Notes: generated by a model not told the origin, from the sequence alone. DNA of 64,000 nt from Granulosicoccaceae sp. 1_MG-2023 (GCA_030546905.1 JAUOPI010000002.1:124001-188000); one strand, 5' to 3'; counted from the stretch's first letter, positions 35,353 to 44,841 are shown. Made by a program: numbers and translations.

Positions 35353-36005
35353 AGTCGTTTTTTGTTTTGTTGTTGGCGCTGACGCTGAGCGCCTGTTCGA
35401 CCTTGTCACCCGTGGATAAGCCCACTGACGGCCTGAATCAGGCGCAGCGCCGCGCGCAGTTACAGGCGCTGGCAGCCTGGCAGTTGCGCGGGCGTATCGC
35501 GATCCGTACCGAAACAGACGGCATTACGGCAAATCTGGATTGGCGTCAGGACGGCAATCGCAGCGATATCCGTCTGGCCGGTGCCTTCGGTGCCGGAGCG
35601 ACCCGGGTGGTGCGTTCAGCGCAGGGCGCTGAAATCTACCTCGACGGCGACAAACCGCTGTACGGCGATGACGCCGAAAGCCTGCTTTATTGGGAGACCG
35701 GATTGCGCATTCCGTTGCAAGCCCTGTCGTCCTGGCTGATCGGTCTGGCAGGTCCTTTCGACGATGCGGTCTATGACGATTTCGGCCGCCTTGAAACTCT
35801 CAGCTATACCGACCCGGAAGGGATTGTCTGGCGTGCCGGGTTCGAGGAATACACCCTGGTCGAAGATCTGCAACTGCCTTTGCGTATTCAGGTTCGCGGA
35901 GCCGGTTTCACACTGCGTTTATCTGCCGATGAATGGCTGCCCGGTGAGCGGCGCGTCAGTACGCCCGCGGCGCCGCCACGACTGATGATTCCCGGCCGTA
36001 ACTGA
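35349..36005 (+). CDS. lolB: Outer membrane lipoprotein insertion protein LolB
   Basis: A 218-residue lipoprotein that receives lipoproteins from LolA and inserts them in the outer membrane. The signal with lipobox LTLSAC (Cys about 16) is followed by the family blocks LAAWQLRGRIAIRTETDGITANLDWRQ-like and LPLRIQV. The start is a TTG (35349-35351) overlapping the stop of the TPR gene, so translation is probably coupled. Its order before ispE is conserved in gammaproteobacteria. Confidence 0.93.
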   Translation: MKSFFVLLLALTLSACSTLSPVDKPTDGLNQAQRRAQLQALAAWQLRGRIAIRTETDGITANLDWRQDGNRSDIRLAGAFGAGATRVVRSAQGAEIYLDGDKPLYGDDAESLLYWETGLRIPLQALSSWLIGLAGPFDDAVYDDFGRLETLSYTDPEGIVWRAGFEEYTLVEDLQLPLRIQVRGAGFTLRLSADEWLPGERRVSTPAAPPRLMIPGRN

Positions 36006-36020
36006 TTACCTTTCTTTTTT

Positions 36021-36875
36021 ATGTCTGACTTCAGCGCTTGCTGGCCGGCACCGGCCAAACTCAATCTGTTTCTGCATATCACCGGTCGTCGTGATGACGG
36101 CTATCATCTGTTGCAGAGTGTGTTTCAGTTTCTCGACTACGGCGATACCTTGCGCTTTACGCCGCGTGACGATGACCTGATCAGCGAGCGTGAACCTCTG
36201 GCCGGCGTCAATTGGGAATCGAATCTGATATATAAGGCGGCGCAGTTGCTGCGTCCGCGGGCGCGGCGGTTTTGCGGGGTGACGATCGGTCTGGACAAAC
36301 GTCTGCCCATGGGCGGCGGGATCGGTGGCGGCAGTTCCGATGCGGCGACCACACTCTATGCGTTAAACCATCTCTGGGATTGCGGCCTCAATGAAGATGA
36401 GCTGGCCGCGCTGGGCCTGACGCTGGGCGCGGATGTGCCGGTGTTTATCCGCGGTCGCGCGGCCTGGGCCGAAGGGGTAGGGGAGAATCTCACTGCTGTG
36501 GATTTGCCCGAGCCCTGGTTCGCCGTGATCTATCCGGGCGTGGAAATCCCGACCCCGAAAATTTTCTGCCATGATGGATTGACACGCGACTGCCGAGCCC
36601 TCACAATACGCGACTTTCTTGCAGGGGCCCCGGTTAGCAATGTTTGCGAACCGGTGGCAAAAAAGTTGTATCCGGCAGTTGCCAAGGCAATTGATTTTCT
36701 GGATAATACGGCCCCTTCCGGCGTTGCCCGGATGACAGGGACCGGCAGCTGCGTATTTGCAGCTTACCCTGACAGGTCATCGGCTGAAAAAGCTGTTGAC
36801 CGATTGCCTGCGCCATGGCGCGGGTTTGCAGCGAAAAGCTGCAATAGATCACCGCTTCTTGAGGTGGTAAAATAA
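36021..36875 (+). CDS. ispE: 4-diphosphocytidyl-2-C-methyl-D-erythritol kinase IspE
   Basis: This 284-residue GHMP kinase carries out the fourth step of the MEP isoprenoid pathway. The glycine-rich ATP loop is LPMGGGIGGGSSDAATTL (about 96-113), and the N-terminal PAKLNLFLHITGRRDDGYHL holds the substrate Lys. The C-terminal motif MTGTGSCVFA is present. A 15-base gap separates it from lolB, and tRNA-Gln follows 12 bases after its stop. Confidence 0.95.
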   Translation: MSDFSACWPAPAKLNLFLHITGRRDDGYHLLQSVFQFLDYGDTLRFTPRDDDLISEREPLAGVNWESNLIYKAAQLLRPRARRFCGVTIGLDKRLPMGGGIGGGSSDAATTLYALNHLWDCGLNEDELAALGLTLGADVPVFIRGRAAWAEGVGENLTAVDLPEPWFAVIYPGVEIPTPKIFCHDGLTRDCRALTIRDFLAGAPVSNVCEPVAKKLYPAVAKAIDFLDNTAPSGVARMTGTGSCVFAAYPDRSSAEKAVDRLPAPWRGFAAKSCNRSPLLEVVK

Positions 36876-36886
36876 GCAACATCAAC

Positions 36887-36961
36887 TGGGCCGTCGCCAA
36901 GCGGTAAGGCACTGGGTTTTGATCCCAGCATGCGCAGGTTCGAATCCTGCCGGCCCAGCCA
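36887..36961 (+). tRNA. tRNA-Gln (anticodon TTG)
   Basis: A 75-base cloverleaf: acceptor TGGGCCG/CGGCCCA, D-arm with CCAAGCGGTAAGG, anticodon stem CTGGG/CCCAG with loop TTTTGAT (anticodon TTG), T-arm GCAGG-TTCGAAT-CCTGC and an encoded CCA. It lies between ispE and prs, as in pseudomonads, and is probably cotranscribed with them. Confidence 0.97.
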
Positions 36962-37042
36962 TATTTTTTCCGTGCGTTCTCCTCAACGTGCCGAATCATC
37001 AACTCAGACGCGACTCAGTCCACAGCCACCCGGAATTTTCCC

Positions 37043-37996
37043 GTGACAGAGAAAACGCTCAAGCTCTTCGCCGGTAACGCCAACCCTAAACTTGCCAAAT
37101 TAATCGCCAAACACCTGCATGTGCCGCTCGGCAAAGCTACCGTGGGGCGGTTCAGTGATGGTGAAATCGCCGTCGAGATTCTCGAGAACGTGCGCGGTTG
37201 TGACATCTTTATCCTGCAGTCCACCTGCGAGCCGACCGACTCGAACCTGATGGAGCTGCTGATTATGGCCGATGCGCTGAGCCGGGCTTCGGCCAAGCGT
37301 ATCACGGCAGTCGTGCCTTACTACGGCTATGCCCGTCAGGACCGCCGGGTCCGCTCAGCACGGGTGCCGATCACGGCCAAACTGATCGCCAATATGCTCA
37401 GTGTGGCGGGCATCGACCGCGTTCTGACGGTGGATGTGCATGCCGACCAGATTCAGGGTTTCTTTGATATCCCGGTCGATAATGTCTACGCCTCGCCGCT
37501 GTTGCTGGGGGATATCTGGCGTCAGAAATACCCCAATCTGATTGTTGTCTCGCCTGACGTTGGTGGTGTGGTGCGGGCGCGTGCGGTAGCCAAGCAGCTC
37601 GACGACTCGGATCTGGCGATCATCGATAAGCGTCGTCCCGAAGCGAACCGCTCCGAAGTTATGCATATCATCGGTGATGTGCGGGATAAGACCTGCGTCA
37701 TTATCGACGATATGGTCGATACGGCCGGCACGCTGTGCAAAGCGGCCGAAGCCCTGAAAAAACACGGCGCGGCCAAAGTTGTGGCCTATGCTACACACCC
37801 GGTGCTGTCCGGGCCGGCGGTCGATAACCTGCGCAATTCGGTGATCGATGAGCTGGTTGTGACCGATACGATCCCGCTCACGGAAGAGGCCAGTGCCTCC
37901 GGCAAGGTTCGTCAGCTGTCGGTAGCCGGCATGTTGGCTGAGACAATCCGCCGGATTCAGGTAAACGAATCGGTCAGTTCCATCTATATGGACTAA
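37043..37996 (+). CDS. prs: Ribose-phosphate pyrophosphokinase Prs (canonical)
   Basis: This 317-residue class I PRPP synthetase supplies PRPP for purine, pyrimidine, histidine, tryptophan and NAD synthesis. Motifs are [20 protein letters not shown] (flexible ATP loop), [11 protein letters not shown] (metal and PRPP site) and [14 protein letters not shown] (ribose-5-phosphate loop). The start is a GTG at 37043; the ribosome binding site is weak. This is the housekeeping copy: a second, divergent PRPP synthetase is encoded at 1921-2829. Confidence 0.97.
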   Translation: MTEKTLKLFAGNANPKLAKLIAKHLHVPLGKATVGRFSDGEIAVEILENVRGCDIFILQSTCEPTDSNLMELLIMADALSRASAKRITAVVPYYGYARQDRRVRSARVPITAKLIANMLSVAGIDRVLTVDVHADQIQGFFDIPVDNVYASPLLLGDIWRQKYPNLIVVSPDVGGVVRARAVAKQLDDSDLAIIDKRRPEANRSEVMHIIGDVRDKTCVIIDDMVDTAGTLCKAAEALKKHGAAKVVAYATHPVLSGPAVDNLRNSVIDELVVTDTIPLTEEASASGKVRQLSVAGMLAETIRRIQVNESVSSIYMD

Positions 37997-38031
37997 GTTC
38001 CATTCCTCTCTGGATTCTATCAGGAATACTC

Positions 38032-38119
38032 TGATATACTCCCGCGGTTTTACGGGGTCGTTTGGTCGCGAACGGCTCCGGGCTGCTTCACCAAGGGGGT
38101 GATGCGGTTTTTTCTTTTT
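38032..38119 (+). promoter_or_regulatory. rplY promoter and leader with internal terminator
   Basis: An extended -10 (TGA followed by TATACT at 38035-38040) predicts a start near 38047. The leader can form a first hairpin (GTCGTT 38057-38062 with AACGGC 38071-38076). A second stem (38083-38092 with 38098-38107, one mismatch, one wobble) is followed by TTTTTT-C-TTTTT (38108-38119), a typical intrinsic terminator. The U-run touches the ribosome binding site GGAG (38120-38123) of rplY. This arrangement suggests attenuation, probably by L25 itself or by ribosome-linked signals. Confidence 0.7.
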
Positions 38120-38132
38120 GGAGTCCCACTCA

Positions 38133-38777
38133 ATGAATTCTATCGCTTTGGAAGCCCAGTCGCGCAGCGATTTCGGAAAAGGTGCGAGCCGCCGTCTGCG
38201 TCGTGAATTGCGGGTTCCCGGTATCGTCTATGGCGGTAACGGTGATCCGGTTGCAATTTCACTGGAGCAGCGCGTTATTACCAAACACCTGGAAAATGAA
38301 GCGTTCTACTCAGCTATCATCGATCTGATTATCGACGGCAAGAAAGAAAGCGTTCTGCTGCGTGATCTGCAACATCACCCCTACAAACCGGCTGTGATGC
38401 ACGTGGATTTCCAGCGCGTACGTGCTGACGAAGAAGTACACGTTCACGTTCCGCTGCACTTTATCGGTGAAGAAGAATGCGCTGGCGTTAAAGCCGGTGG
38501 CGCGCTGAGCAAAGTGGACGTGGAAATCGAAGTTGCCTGTCTGCCGGCATCGCTGCCTGAGTACATCGAAGTCGATGTTACTGAGCTGGGGCTCGGCGAA
38601 TCCATCCACCTGTCACAAGTGGCGCTGCCCGAAGGTGTTCGCAGCATCGCGCTGTCTCACGGTGAAGACAACGACCGCACTATCGTTTCTGTTCACGTCA
38701 CCCGCGCCACTGCCGGTGAAGGTGAAGAGGCCGAAGGCGATGACGCTGCAGCAGCAGAAGGCGACGCGGCTGAGTAA
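38133..38777 (+). CDS. rplY: 50S ribosomal protein L25 (Ctc form)
   Basis: The protein has 214 residues from the ATG at 38133 (GGAG 9 bases upstream). The N-terminal L25 domain binds 5S rRNA (SRSDFGKGASRRLRRELRVPG, residues about 10-30), and the C-terminal TL5/Ctc beta domain (about 100-190) is followed by an acidic Ala/Glu tail. The general-stress Ctc length is usual in pseudomonad-like bacteria, in contrast to the 94-residue E. coli form. Expression is probably controlled by the leader upstream. Confidence 0.96.
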   Translation: MNSIALEAQSRSDFGKGASRRLRRELRVPGIVYGGNGDPVAISLEQRVITKHLENEAFYSAIIDLIIDGKKESVLLRDLQHHPYKPAVMHVDFQRVRADEEVHVHVPLHFIGEEECAGVKAGGALSKVDVEIEVACLPASLPEYIEVDVTELGLGESIHLSQVALPEGVRSIALSHGEDNDRTIVSVHVTRATAGEGEEAEGDDAAAAEGDAAE

Positions 38778-38804
38778 TTCAGTGCCGCTCGGGATGATCA
38801 GTCC

Positions 38805-39395
38805 ATGAGCCAGGAAGTCGCATTCGACCTGATTGCGGGCCTCGGGAATCCGGGCCCGCAATACGAAGAAACCCGCCATAACGCGGGTTTCTGGTTTTTG
38901 GATGAGCTGGCAGCGCGCTATCAGGGTGTGTTCCGGCCGGACAAGCAGTTTGCCGGCGAGGTTTGTAAGGTTCGTGTCGGGCAGCGCACTGTGACACTGC
39001 TCAAACCCATGACTTTTATGAACCGCAGCGGCCAGTCCATCGCTTCGCTGGCGGCGTATTACCGTATTCCCGCTGAGCGTGTGCTGGTTGTGCACGATGA
39101 GCTGGATCTGCCGGTCGGTGCCGTGCGTATCAAGCAGGGCGGTGGCCACGGCGGGCACAACGGTCTGCGCGATACCATCGCCAGGCTGGGCAAGGACTTC
39201 TGGCGCGTGCGCCTCGGTATAGGCCATCCCGGCCATAAGGACGATGTGGTGTCTTACGTATTAGCGCGTACACCGAAGAGTGATCACGCGCTGATTATGG
39301 ACGCGATTGCCGATTGTATGCAGGAGTTCGGGCATATCAGCGGCGGCGAACTCAACAAAGCGATGCAGGCACTGCATTCGCGAAAACCTGCCTGA
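38805..39395 (+). CDS. pth: Peptidyl-tRNA hydrolase
   Basis: This 196-residue enzyme releases stalled peptidyl-tRNA. The catalytic His lies in [19 protein letters not shown], and [30 protein letters not shown] and GHNGLRD are the further active-site motifs. The order rplY-pth-ychF is conserved. Confidence 0.97.
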   Translation: MSQEVAFDLIAGLGNPGPQYEETRHNAGFWFLDELAARYQGVFRPDKQFAGEVCKVRVGQRTVTLLKPMTFMNRSGQSIASLAAYYRIPAERVLVVHDELDLPVGAVRIKQGGGHGGHNGLRDTIARLGKDFWRVRLGIGHPGHKDDVVSYVLARTPKSDHALIMDAIADCMQEFGHISGGELNKAMQALHSRKPA

Positions 39396-39432
39396 CTTAA
39401 TTTCAGTACCGGATTGCCCGGGGGAGTGTTTC

Positions 39433-40524
39433 ATGGGTTTTAAATGTGGCATTGTCGGCTTGCCGAATGTGGGTAAGTCCACGCTGTTTAATGCGTTGAC
39501 GCAGGCTGAGATTGCGGCGGAAAACTACCCGTTCTGCACCATCGAGCCGAACGTGGGCATAGTGCCGGTGCCGGATCCGCGGCTTGATGCATTGTCCGAA
39601 ATCGTCAAACCCGAACGTGTTCTCCCGACCACTATGGAGTTTGTGGATATTGCAGGCCTGGTGGCCGGTGCGGCCAAAGGCGAAGGTCTGGGCAATAAGT
39701 TTCTTGCCAATATCCGCGAAACCGATGCGATCGCCCACGTGGTGCGTTGTTTTGAAAACGACGATGTGGTGCACGTCTCCGGAAAGGTCAGTCCGCTCGA
39801 CGATGTGGAAGTGATCAATACCGAGTTGCTGTTGGCCGATATGGAAACGGTCGACCGGGCTGTGCTGCGTGTGGGTAAGAATGCCAAGTCCGGTAACAAA
39901 GAAGCGATTGCTGAAAAAGCCTTTATGGAAGAGCTGGCTGCCTGGTTGGGTGAGGGTAAAGCGGCGTTTCTGTTTGAGGCCGGTGAAAAACAGCAGTTGT
40001 GGATGAAGCAGCTGCATTTGCTGACCGGTAAACCCACGATGTATATCGCCAACGTGGACGAGGGCGGCTTTGAAAACAATCCGCTGCTCGATGCATTGCG
40101 CGAATATGCCGATGCCCAGGGTGCGTTTGTTGTACCGGTCTGTGCGGCGATGGAAGCGGAAATTGCCGTTCTCGACGACGAAGAGAAAGGCGAGTTCCTT
40201 GAAGAGCTGGGTCTCGAAGAGCCGGGTCTTAACCGTGTGATCCGTGCCGGTTACGAACTGCTCGGGCTGCAAACCTATTTTACCGCCGGGGTCAAAGAAG
40301 TCCGTGCCTGGACGGTGAATAAAGGTGATACCGCGCCGCAGGGTGCCGGTAAAATCCACACCGATTTTGAGAAAGGCTTTATCAAAGCCGAAGTCATCGC
40401 CTACGAGGACTTTATCGCCAACGGCGGTGAAAAAGGCGCTAAAGACGCCGGTAAGCTGCGCCTTGAAGGCAAGGATTATGTGCTCAACGAAGGCGATGTG
40501 GTGCATTTTCGATTTAATGTTTGA
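39433..40524 (+). CDS. ychF: Redox-responsive ATPase YchF
   Basis: The protein has 363 residues from the ATG at 39433, with GGGGAG upstream; an upstream frame from 39307 is not family-like. It is an Obg-related P-loop protein that prefers ATP and binds ribosomes. The P-loop is [15 protein letters not shown], switch II is [17 protein letters not shown], and the nucleotide specificity motif NVDE replaces NKxD. The C-terminal TGS domain ([14 protein letters not shown] and [12 protein letters not shown]) is complete. Confidence 0.97.
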   Translation: MGFKCGIVGLPNVGKSTLFNALTQAEIAAENYPFCTIEPNVGIVPVPDPRLDALSEIVKPERVLPTTMEFVDIAGLVAGAAKGEGLGNKFLANIRETDAIAHVVRCFENDDVVHVSGKVSPLDDVEVINTELLLADMETVDRAVLRVGKNAKSGNKEAIAEKAFMEELAAWLGEGKAAFLFEAGEKQQLWMKQLHLLTGKPTMYIANVDEGGFENNPLLDALREYADAQGAFVVPVCAAMEAEIAVLDDEEKGEFLEELGLEEPGLNRVIRAGYELLGLQTYFTAGVKEVRAWTVNKGDTAPQGAGKIHTDFEKGFIKAEVIAYEDFIANGGEKGAKDAGKLRLEGKDYVLNEGDVVHFRFNV

Positions 40525-40530
40525 TAGGGC

Positions 40531-40559
40531 TTGACAGGCGCGTTAAAAATCACCAGAAT
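40531..40559 (+). promoter_or_regulatory. Promoter of tRNA-Met
   Basis: A consensus -35 TTGACA (40531-40536) and CAGAAT (40554-40559, 4/6) are 17 bases apart, followed by a GC-rich discriminator ACGCGGC. This is the type of promoter repressed by ppGpp/DksA. The tRNA begins 18 bases downstream. Confidence 0.7.
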
Positions 40560-40576
40560 ACGCGGCTTGCAAATAA

Positions 40577-40653
40577 GGCTAAGTAGCTCAGTTGGTTAGA
40601 GCACAGCACTCATAATGCTGGGGTCGCAGGTTCGAATCCCGCCTTAGCCACCA
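40577..40653 (+). tRNA. tRNA-Met (anticodon CAT)
   Basis: A 77-base cloverleaf: acceptor GGCTAAG/CTTAGCC, D-arm with AGCTCAGTTGGTTAGAGC, anticodon stem CAGCA/TGCTG with loop CTCATAA (CAT), T-arm with TTCGAAT, and encoded CCA. The paired first base of the acceptor marks it as an elongator tRNA, not the initiator. A CAT tRNA modified to read isoleucine AUA is an alternative that sequence alone does not fully exclude. Confidence 0.93.
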
Positions 40654-40663
40654 TTATTTCACG

Positions 40664-40700
40664 CAAAGGCGAGTCCGCATCGGGCTCGCCTTTGTCGTTT
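40664..40700. terminator. Terminator after tRNA-Met
   Basis: The stem GCAAAGGCGAG...CTCGCCTTTGT (40663-40673 with 40685-40695) encloses an 11-base loop and is followed by a short T-containing tract. It can serve the tRNA on the plus strand and the S9 peptidase gene, which ends at 40725 on the minus strand. Confidence 0.7.
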
Positions 40701-40724
40701 CTGACGTTTAAAAATCCCCTGTTT

Positions 40725-42581
40725 TTATTCCGCTGCGCTGCGGCTCAGAATGCCCTGATAAAACGCCAGTTCTTCTTCGAGTACCCGCGCGTTGTTGGCG
40801 GGCTGGCGGAATCCGTGTGCCTCCTCGTCGAAATAAAGACATTTGACCGGTACCTGCGCGGCTTGCAGTGCGGCGACCATATCGGCGGTTTGTTGGGGCA
40901 CCACCACCGGATCGCGGCGGCCCTGAAAAAAGATCACCGGCGTGCGGATGCGTCCGGCGTGTAACAAGGGGGTGCGCTCGCGGTAGCGCTCTAGGTCGGT
41001 TTGCGGATCGCCGATCAGCCACTGCAGATAGTGGCTTTCGAATTTGTGCGTGGCCTTAATCAGCGCCAGCGGGTCGCTGACGCCGTACAGACTGGCGCCG
41101 CCGGCGAAGCGACTGGTAAAGGCCAGTGCGCACAAGGTGGTAAAACCGCCGGCGGACGAGCCGCGGATAAACACCCGCCGCGCGTCGCTTAGTCCGGCCC
41201 GGGCCAGATAGTCGGCCGCGGCCACGCAATCGGCCACGTCGCTTTGTCCCCACTGACCCGCCAGAGACAGGCGGTAGTCGCGGCCGTAGCCGGTGCTGCC
41301 CCGGTAGTTGATGTCGGCGACCGCAAAGCCACGTTGGGTCCAGAATTGTATTTTAGGATTAAGCACCGGATAGCAGGCCGCGCTCGGCCCGCCGTGGGTG
41401 AAGATCAGCAAGGGCGGCGGCTTGTGCGCCTGAATGGTCGTGGCTGTGGCCGGCGGATAGAAAAAGCCGTGGCTGCGCGTGTCTTCGACCGGGAAGCTGA
41501 AGGCGCGTGCCCGGCTGAGCGGGCCGCTGAGCGGATTCGGCAGGCGGTAGTGCAGCTGTTGTCGGCGTTTGTGCAGATCAATGCTGATCACGGCCGCGGC
41601 CTGATCACGCGCATAAGCGATCAGATAGACCCGGTCGGCGTGGCAGCAGATTTCGCGATAAAGGCAAAATTCCGACAGGCTCAGGTCGGCAAAGCTGCCG
41701 TCCGGGCCGAGATGGAAAAGTTTTCCTTCGCCGTCCTGCATGCCGCAAAAGGCAAGTCCGCCAGTGTCCTGCCTGTCCCAGACTGACGGGCCGCATTGCC
41801 ACTGGGCAAAGCCGCAGTCGCAACTGAGCGGCGCGGTATTGAGCCAGTCATTCTGCTGCCGGTCGTAGCGGTGCAGATTCCACCAGCCGCTTCTGTCGGT
41901 GACCGCATGGAGTTGCCCGTCGGCGCTGAAGCGCGGTTGTAGAAAGGATTCTTCGCCCTGGCTGTAAGTGAGGGAGCCGGGTGAGCCGTCGCTGTTGCGT
42001 CGGCAATACAATAGCCGGTTACAGCGCCAGGGTTGTTGCGGATGATCCCAGACGATCACCGCCAGTGCGCTGCCATCCGCACTTAGCGCCGGCATGGTAT
42101 AGAAGTCGTGCCCGCTGTGCAGTGTGCTGATCCGCCCGCAGGCAAGTTTGATCATCACCAGGCTGTTGTGGACTGTATCGCCCTGATGGCGTTCGCAGAC
42201 CGCGACCACGGCCTTGTGCGCCGGATCGTAGCACAGGCCGTTAAAACGGCAGTCGGGCAGGGCGGTCAGTTGTCGGGCTTCGGCGCCGGGCTGTTGCAGG
42301 TAAATCTGCTGGTCCTGTTCACGGGTGTAGCAGAGCAGATCGCCGGCCAGACACCAGTCGCCGCCGCCGTATTCGTGGACGCGGCTGCGTACGCTGTGGC
42401 CGGCGGGGGTGATATCGTGTGCCCGGGTTGCACCGTGCGGCAAATGGCGCAGCCTGTGGCGGCCGCTGTGCGGATCGGATTCGCGCCACCACAGGCCGCG
42501 TGCGTCCACGCGCAGCTGATCCAGTTCGGCGCCGGCGGCCACTGCAGCGGCCGCGCTCAGAGGGGCGGCTATTTCAGCCAA
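40725..42581 (-). CDS. S9 family prolyl-oligopeptidase-like protein at the PQQ locus
   Basis: A 618-residue protein: an N-terminal beta-propeller (about 1-350) and a C-terminal alpha/beta-hydrolase. The catalytic triad is visible: Ser in IRGSSAGGFTTL, Asp in FFQGRRDPVVVP and His in DEEAHGFRQPA. No signal peptide is seen, so it is probably cytoplasmic. It overlaps pqqD by 13 bases and occupies the place where pqqE usually lies. S9 peptidases are found in several PQQ gene clusters, where they may process PqqA or the linked product; that role here is inferred. Confidence 0.88.
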   Translation of the reverse strand: MAEIAAPLSAAAAVAAGAELDQLRVDARGLWWRESDPHSGRHRLRHLPHGATRAHDITPAGHSVRSRVHEYGGGDWCLAGDLLCYTREQDQQIYLQQPGAEARQLTALPDCRFNGLCYDPAHKAVVAVCERHQGDTVHNSLVMIKLACGRISTLHSGHDFYTMPALSADGSALAVIVWDHPQQPWRCNRLLYCRRNSDGSPGSLTYSQGEESFLQPRFSADGQLHAVTDRSGWWNLHRYDRQQNDWLNTAPLSCDCGFAQWQCGPSVWDRQDTGGLAFCGMQDGEGKLFHLGPDGSFADLSLSEFCLYREICCHADRVYLIAYARDQAAAVISIDLHKRRQQLHYRLPNPLSGPLSRARAFSFPVEDTRSHGFFYPPATATTIQAHKPPPLLIFTHGGPSAACYPVLNPKIQFWTQRGFAVADINYRGSTGYGRDYRLSLAGQWGQSDVADCVAAADYLARAGLSDARRVFIRGSSAGGFTTLCALAFTSRFAGGASLYGVSDPLALIKATHKFESHYLQWLIGDPQTDLERYRERTPLLHAGRIRTPVIFFQGRRDPVVVPQQTADMVAALQAAQVPVKCLYFDEEAHGFRQPANNARVLEEELAFYQGILSRSAAE

Positions 42582-42835
42582 TTTTTACTTTCGGCATCGC
42601 TCATAAAGGCCAGCACGTCATCGGCCAGACCCGGCGCGTCCGGGAACTGTGCCTGTAAGGCGGCGATAATCTCGCCGACGCTTTGTTGGCCGTCCACCCG
42701 CGAGAGGATTTCGCCGGCACTGGGATTGAGTTTGACCATGCCTTCAGGGTAGAGCAGCACATAGCAATTTTGCGCTTTCTCGAACTGAAAACGGTAATGC
42801 GGATTGATCTGCGGGATCCGGTTCAGATCGTTCAT
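42569..42835 (-). CDS. pqqD: PqqA-binding chaperone PqqD
   Basis: This 88-residue winged-helix peptide chaperone (RRE family) presents PqqA to the radical-SAM enzyme PqqE. The sequence has the expected blocks [20 protein letters not shown] and [13 protein letters not shown]. It overlaps pqqC by 4 bases and the S9 peptidase gene by 13 bases. Its partner pqqE is not in the window. Confidence 0.9.
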   Translation of the reverse strand: MNDLNRIPQINPHYRFQFEKAQNCYVLLYPEGMVKLNPSAGEILSRVDGQQSVGEIIAALQAQFPDAPGLADDVLAFMSDAESKNWLK

Positions 42836-43587
42836 AAGGCAATTCCCCGGTGGTAGACCTGTTCCTGCGTGACGGTGTGATAGGGCGCTCGCCCCAGCTC
42901 ATAGGCCATGCTCATGGCGTCGAGCATGCTCCACAGCACATCGAGCTTGAACTGCAGGATCTCCAGCATGCGTTCCTGCTGTTCACGGGTGCGGTAATAG
43001 TCGAGGGTGATTTGCAAGCCGTGTTCGACATCGCGGCGTGCTTCGGACAGGCGTTTACGGAAATAGCTATAGCCTTTTTCATCAATCCAGGGGTAGTGCT
43101 GCGGCCAGCTGTCCAAACGGGATTGGTGTATTTGTGGGGCGAATAACTCCGTCAGAGAGGAGCTGGCCGCTTCCTGCCAGCTGGCGCGGCGCGCGAAATT
43201 CACATAAGCATCGACCGCGAAGCGGACCCCGGGCAGCACGTGTTGCTGGGAGATAATCTCCTCGCGGCTCAGGCCCACGGCCTCACCGAGCGCCAGCCAG
43301 GCTTCGATGCCGCCGGCATCGTCATCGTAGCCGTCGTGATCGAGAATCCGTTGTATCCAGTGCCGGCGCACCGTGGCCGAGGGGCAGTTGGCCATAATCG
43401 CGGCGTCTTTGATCGGGATGCTGATCTGATAGTAGTAGCGGTTGGCAACCCAGCCACGGATTTGCTGCGGTGTGCAGCGACCTTCGTACATCGCTTTGTG
43501 GAAGGGATGGTGGATATGGTAGTAGGCGGACTTGGCGCGCAGGGCTTGTTCGAAGTCCCCGCGGCTCATGGCTGCATTCTCATTCAT
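42832..43587 (-). CDS. pqqC: Pyrroloquinoline-quinone synthase PqqC
   Basis: This 251-residue cofactor-less oxidase performs the last step of PQQ synthesis: ring closure and eight-electron oxidation. The family motifs are [51 protein letters not shown] and the C-terminal [13 protein letters not shown]. The start (ATG at 43587 or 43569) is uncertain by six residues. A short gap separates it from pqqB. It is a true PqqC rather than a general TenA-like protein. Confidence 0.95.
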   Translation of the reverse strand: MNENAAMSRGDFEQALRAKSAYYHIHHPFHKAMYEGRCTPQQIRGWVANRYYYQISIPIKDAAIMANCPSATVRRHWIQRILDHDGYDDDAGGIEAWLALGEAVGLSREEIISQQHVLPGVRFAVDAYVNFARRASWQEAASSSLTELFAPQIHQSRLDSWPQHYPWIDEKGYSYFRKRLSEARRDVEHGLQITLDYYRTREQQERMLEILQFKLDVLWSMLDAMSMAYELGRAPYHTVTQEQVYHRGIAL

Positions 43588-43598
43588 CGTCGTGTCCC

Positions 43599-44519
43599 TT
43601 AAAGCGCAATGCTCATGCCGTCGTAGGCGACCTCAATGCCGTGTTCGGTCAGTTGCGCACGTTCGGCAGAGTCTTCGTCGAGTATGGGGTTGGTGTTGTT
43701 GATGTGGATCAGCACCTTGCGCGGTTTATCCAGCGTGTCCAGATAGCTGATCATGCCGTGCTCGCCGCTTTGCGCCAGATGTCCCATGGTGACGCCGAGT
43801 TTGTCGCCGACACCGCTGACCAGCAGCTCGTCGTCGCGCCAGATGGTGCCGTCGACCAGCAACAGGTCGGCGCGTGCCATATAGGGACGCAAATGATCCT
43901 CAATGCGTCCCAGGCCGGGCGCATAAAACACTGATTTACCGCTCTCGCTGTCTTCGATAAACATGCCGATGTTGTCGCCCGGGTGCGGGTCGTTGCGGTG
44001 CGGTGAGTAGGGAGGGGCGCTGCTTGTTAGCGGAATGGCGGTAAAGACCAGGCCGGGCGCCTTGTCGATACGGAAGTGGTTGTGCTGCTCCCTGACATCA
44101 ATGCGCCGGCGTTTCAGACCGCCGTTCCAGTGTTCGAGCATGGTGAAGACCGGGAAGCCGCTGGTCAGATCCTGATAGACCATATCCGTGCACCAGACTT
44201 CATGCGGGCAGCCTTCGCGCAGCATCAACAGTCCGGTCGTGTGATCGATCTGACTGTCCATCAGGATTATCGAGGCAATCCCGGTATCGCGTATCTGCCG
44301 GGCCGGTTGCAGGGCCGGAAACGCAGCGATCTGCGCCAGTATGTCCGGCGAGGTGTTGAACAACACCCAGTCGGTGCCGTCGACACTGATAGCGATTGAG
44401 GATTGGGTGCGGGCTTTGGCCTTAAGCGTGCCTTCGCGCATGCCGCGGCAGTTGTTGCAGTTGCAGTTCCACTGCGGGAATCCTCCTCCGGCAGCGGAGC
44501 CGAGTACCTGTATTTTCAT
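43599..44519 (-). CDS. pqqB: PQQ biosynthesis protein PqqB
   Basis: The protein has 306 residues from the ATG at 44519; 23 codons further up are unlike the family. It is a metallo-beta-lactamase-fold protein that hydroxylates the Glu-Tyr intermediate in PQQ synthesis. The N-terminal [19 protein letters not shown] and the Cys pair of CNCNNC are characteristic; [13 protein letters not shown] replaces the usual HxHxDH. It is the first PQQ gene on this strand. I find no typical pqqA upstream. Confidence 0.94.
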   Translation of the reverse strand: MKIQVLGSAAGGGFPQWNCNCNNCRGMREGTLKAKARTQSSIAISVDGTDWVLFNTSPDILAQIAAFPALQPARQIRDTGIASIILMDSQIDHTTGLLMLREGCPHEVWCTDMVYQDLTSGFPVFTMLEHWNGGLKRRRIDVREQHNHFRIDKAPGLVFTAIPLTSSAPPYSPHRNDPHPGDNIGMFIEDSESGKSVFYAPGLGRIEDHLRPYMARADLLLVDGTIWRDDELLVSGVGDKLGVTMGHLAQSGEHGMISYLDTLDKPRKVLIHINNTNPILDEDSAERAQLTEHGIEVAYDGMSIAL

Positions 44520-44733
44520 TCTTATTGTCCGGCGTTTTCGCAAGACAGTCAGTGTAGGTGCGGGCCTGCGTGCGCGACAAGGGGACAATCTCCTACCATG
44601 GTTTGAGGTGTCTGGTCCTTTGTGCCTGTTCCGGCCCCGAAGGGGTGTCGGGCGGGCTTGGGTGACGGATAATATCCTACCGAAGTCGGGTTGCGTGTCA
44701 GGGAGGGCTGACGCATACTATGATGACACCGGA

Positions 44734-44841
44734 ATGCATAATTATGGATTGTATTTTGTAACAGTTTGGATGCGGTTTTGCTTACCCGCCTTGCCGCGCT
44801 GCGACCGGCAGGGCCGGGTACAACGAGAGTGTGTGGGTTAG
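44734..44841 (+). CDS. Possible 35-residue small ORF (or part of a small RNA)
   Basis: ATG at 44734 to TAG at 44839-44841, encoding MHNYGLYFVTVWMRF followed by a Pro/Arg/Cys-rich tail. The stop codon overlaps the first arm of the terminator. No good ribosome binding site is seen (CCGGA abuts the ATG), and I recognise no homologue. The better-supported statement is that a plus-strand transcript ends here; whether it codes is open. Confidence 0.2.
   Translation: MHNYGLYFVTVWMRFCLPALPRCDRQGRVQRECVG

Noticed and set aside
36887-40653. The two tRNA genes as integration sites of a mobile element
   Set aside because: No integrase, direct repeats or foreign genes flank tRNA-Gln or tRNA-Met; the gene order is the conserved housekeeping one.
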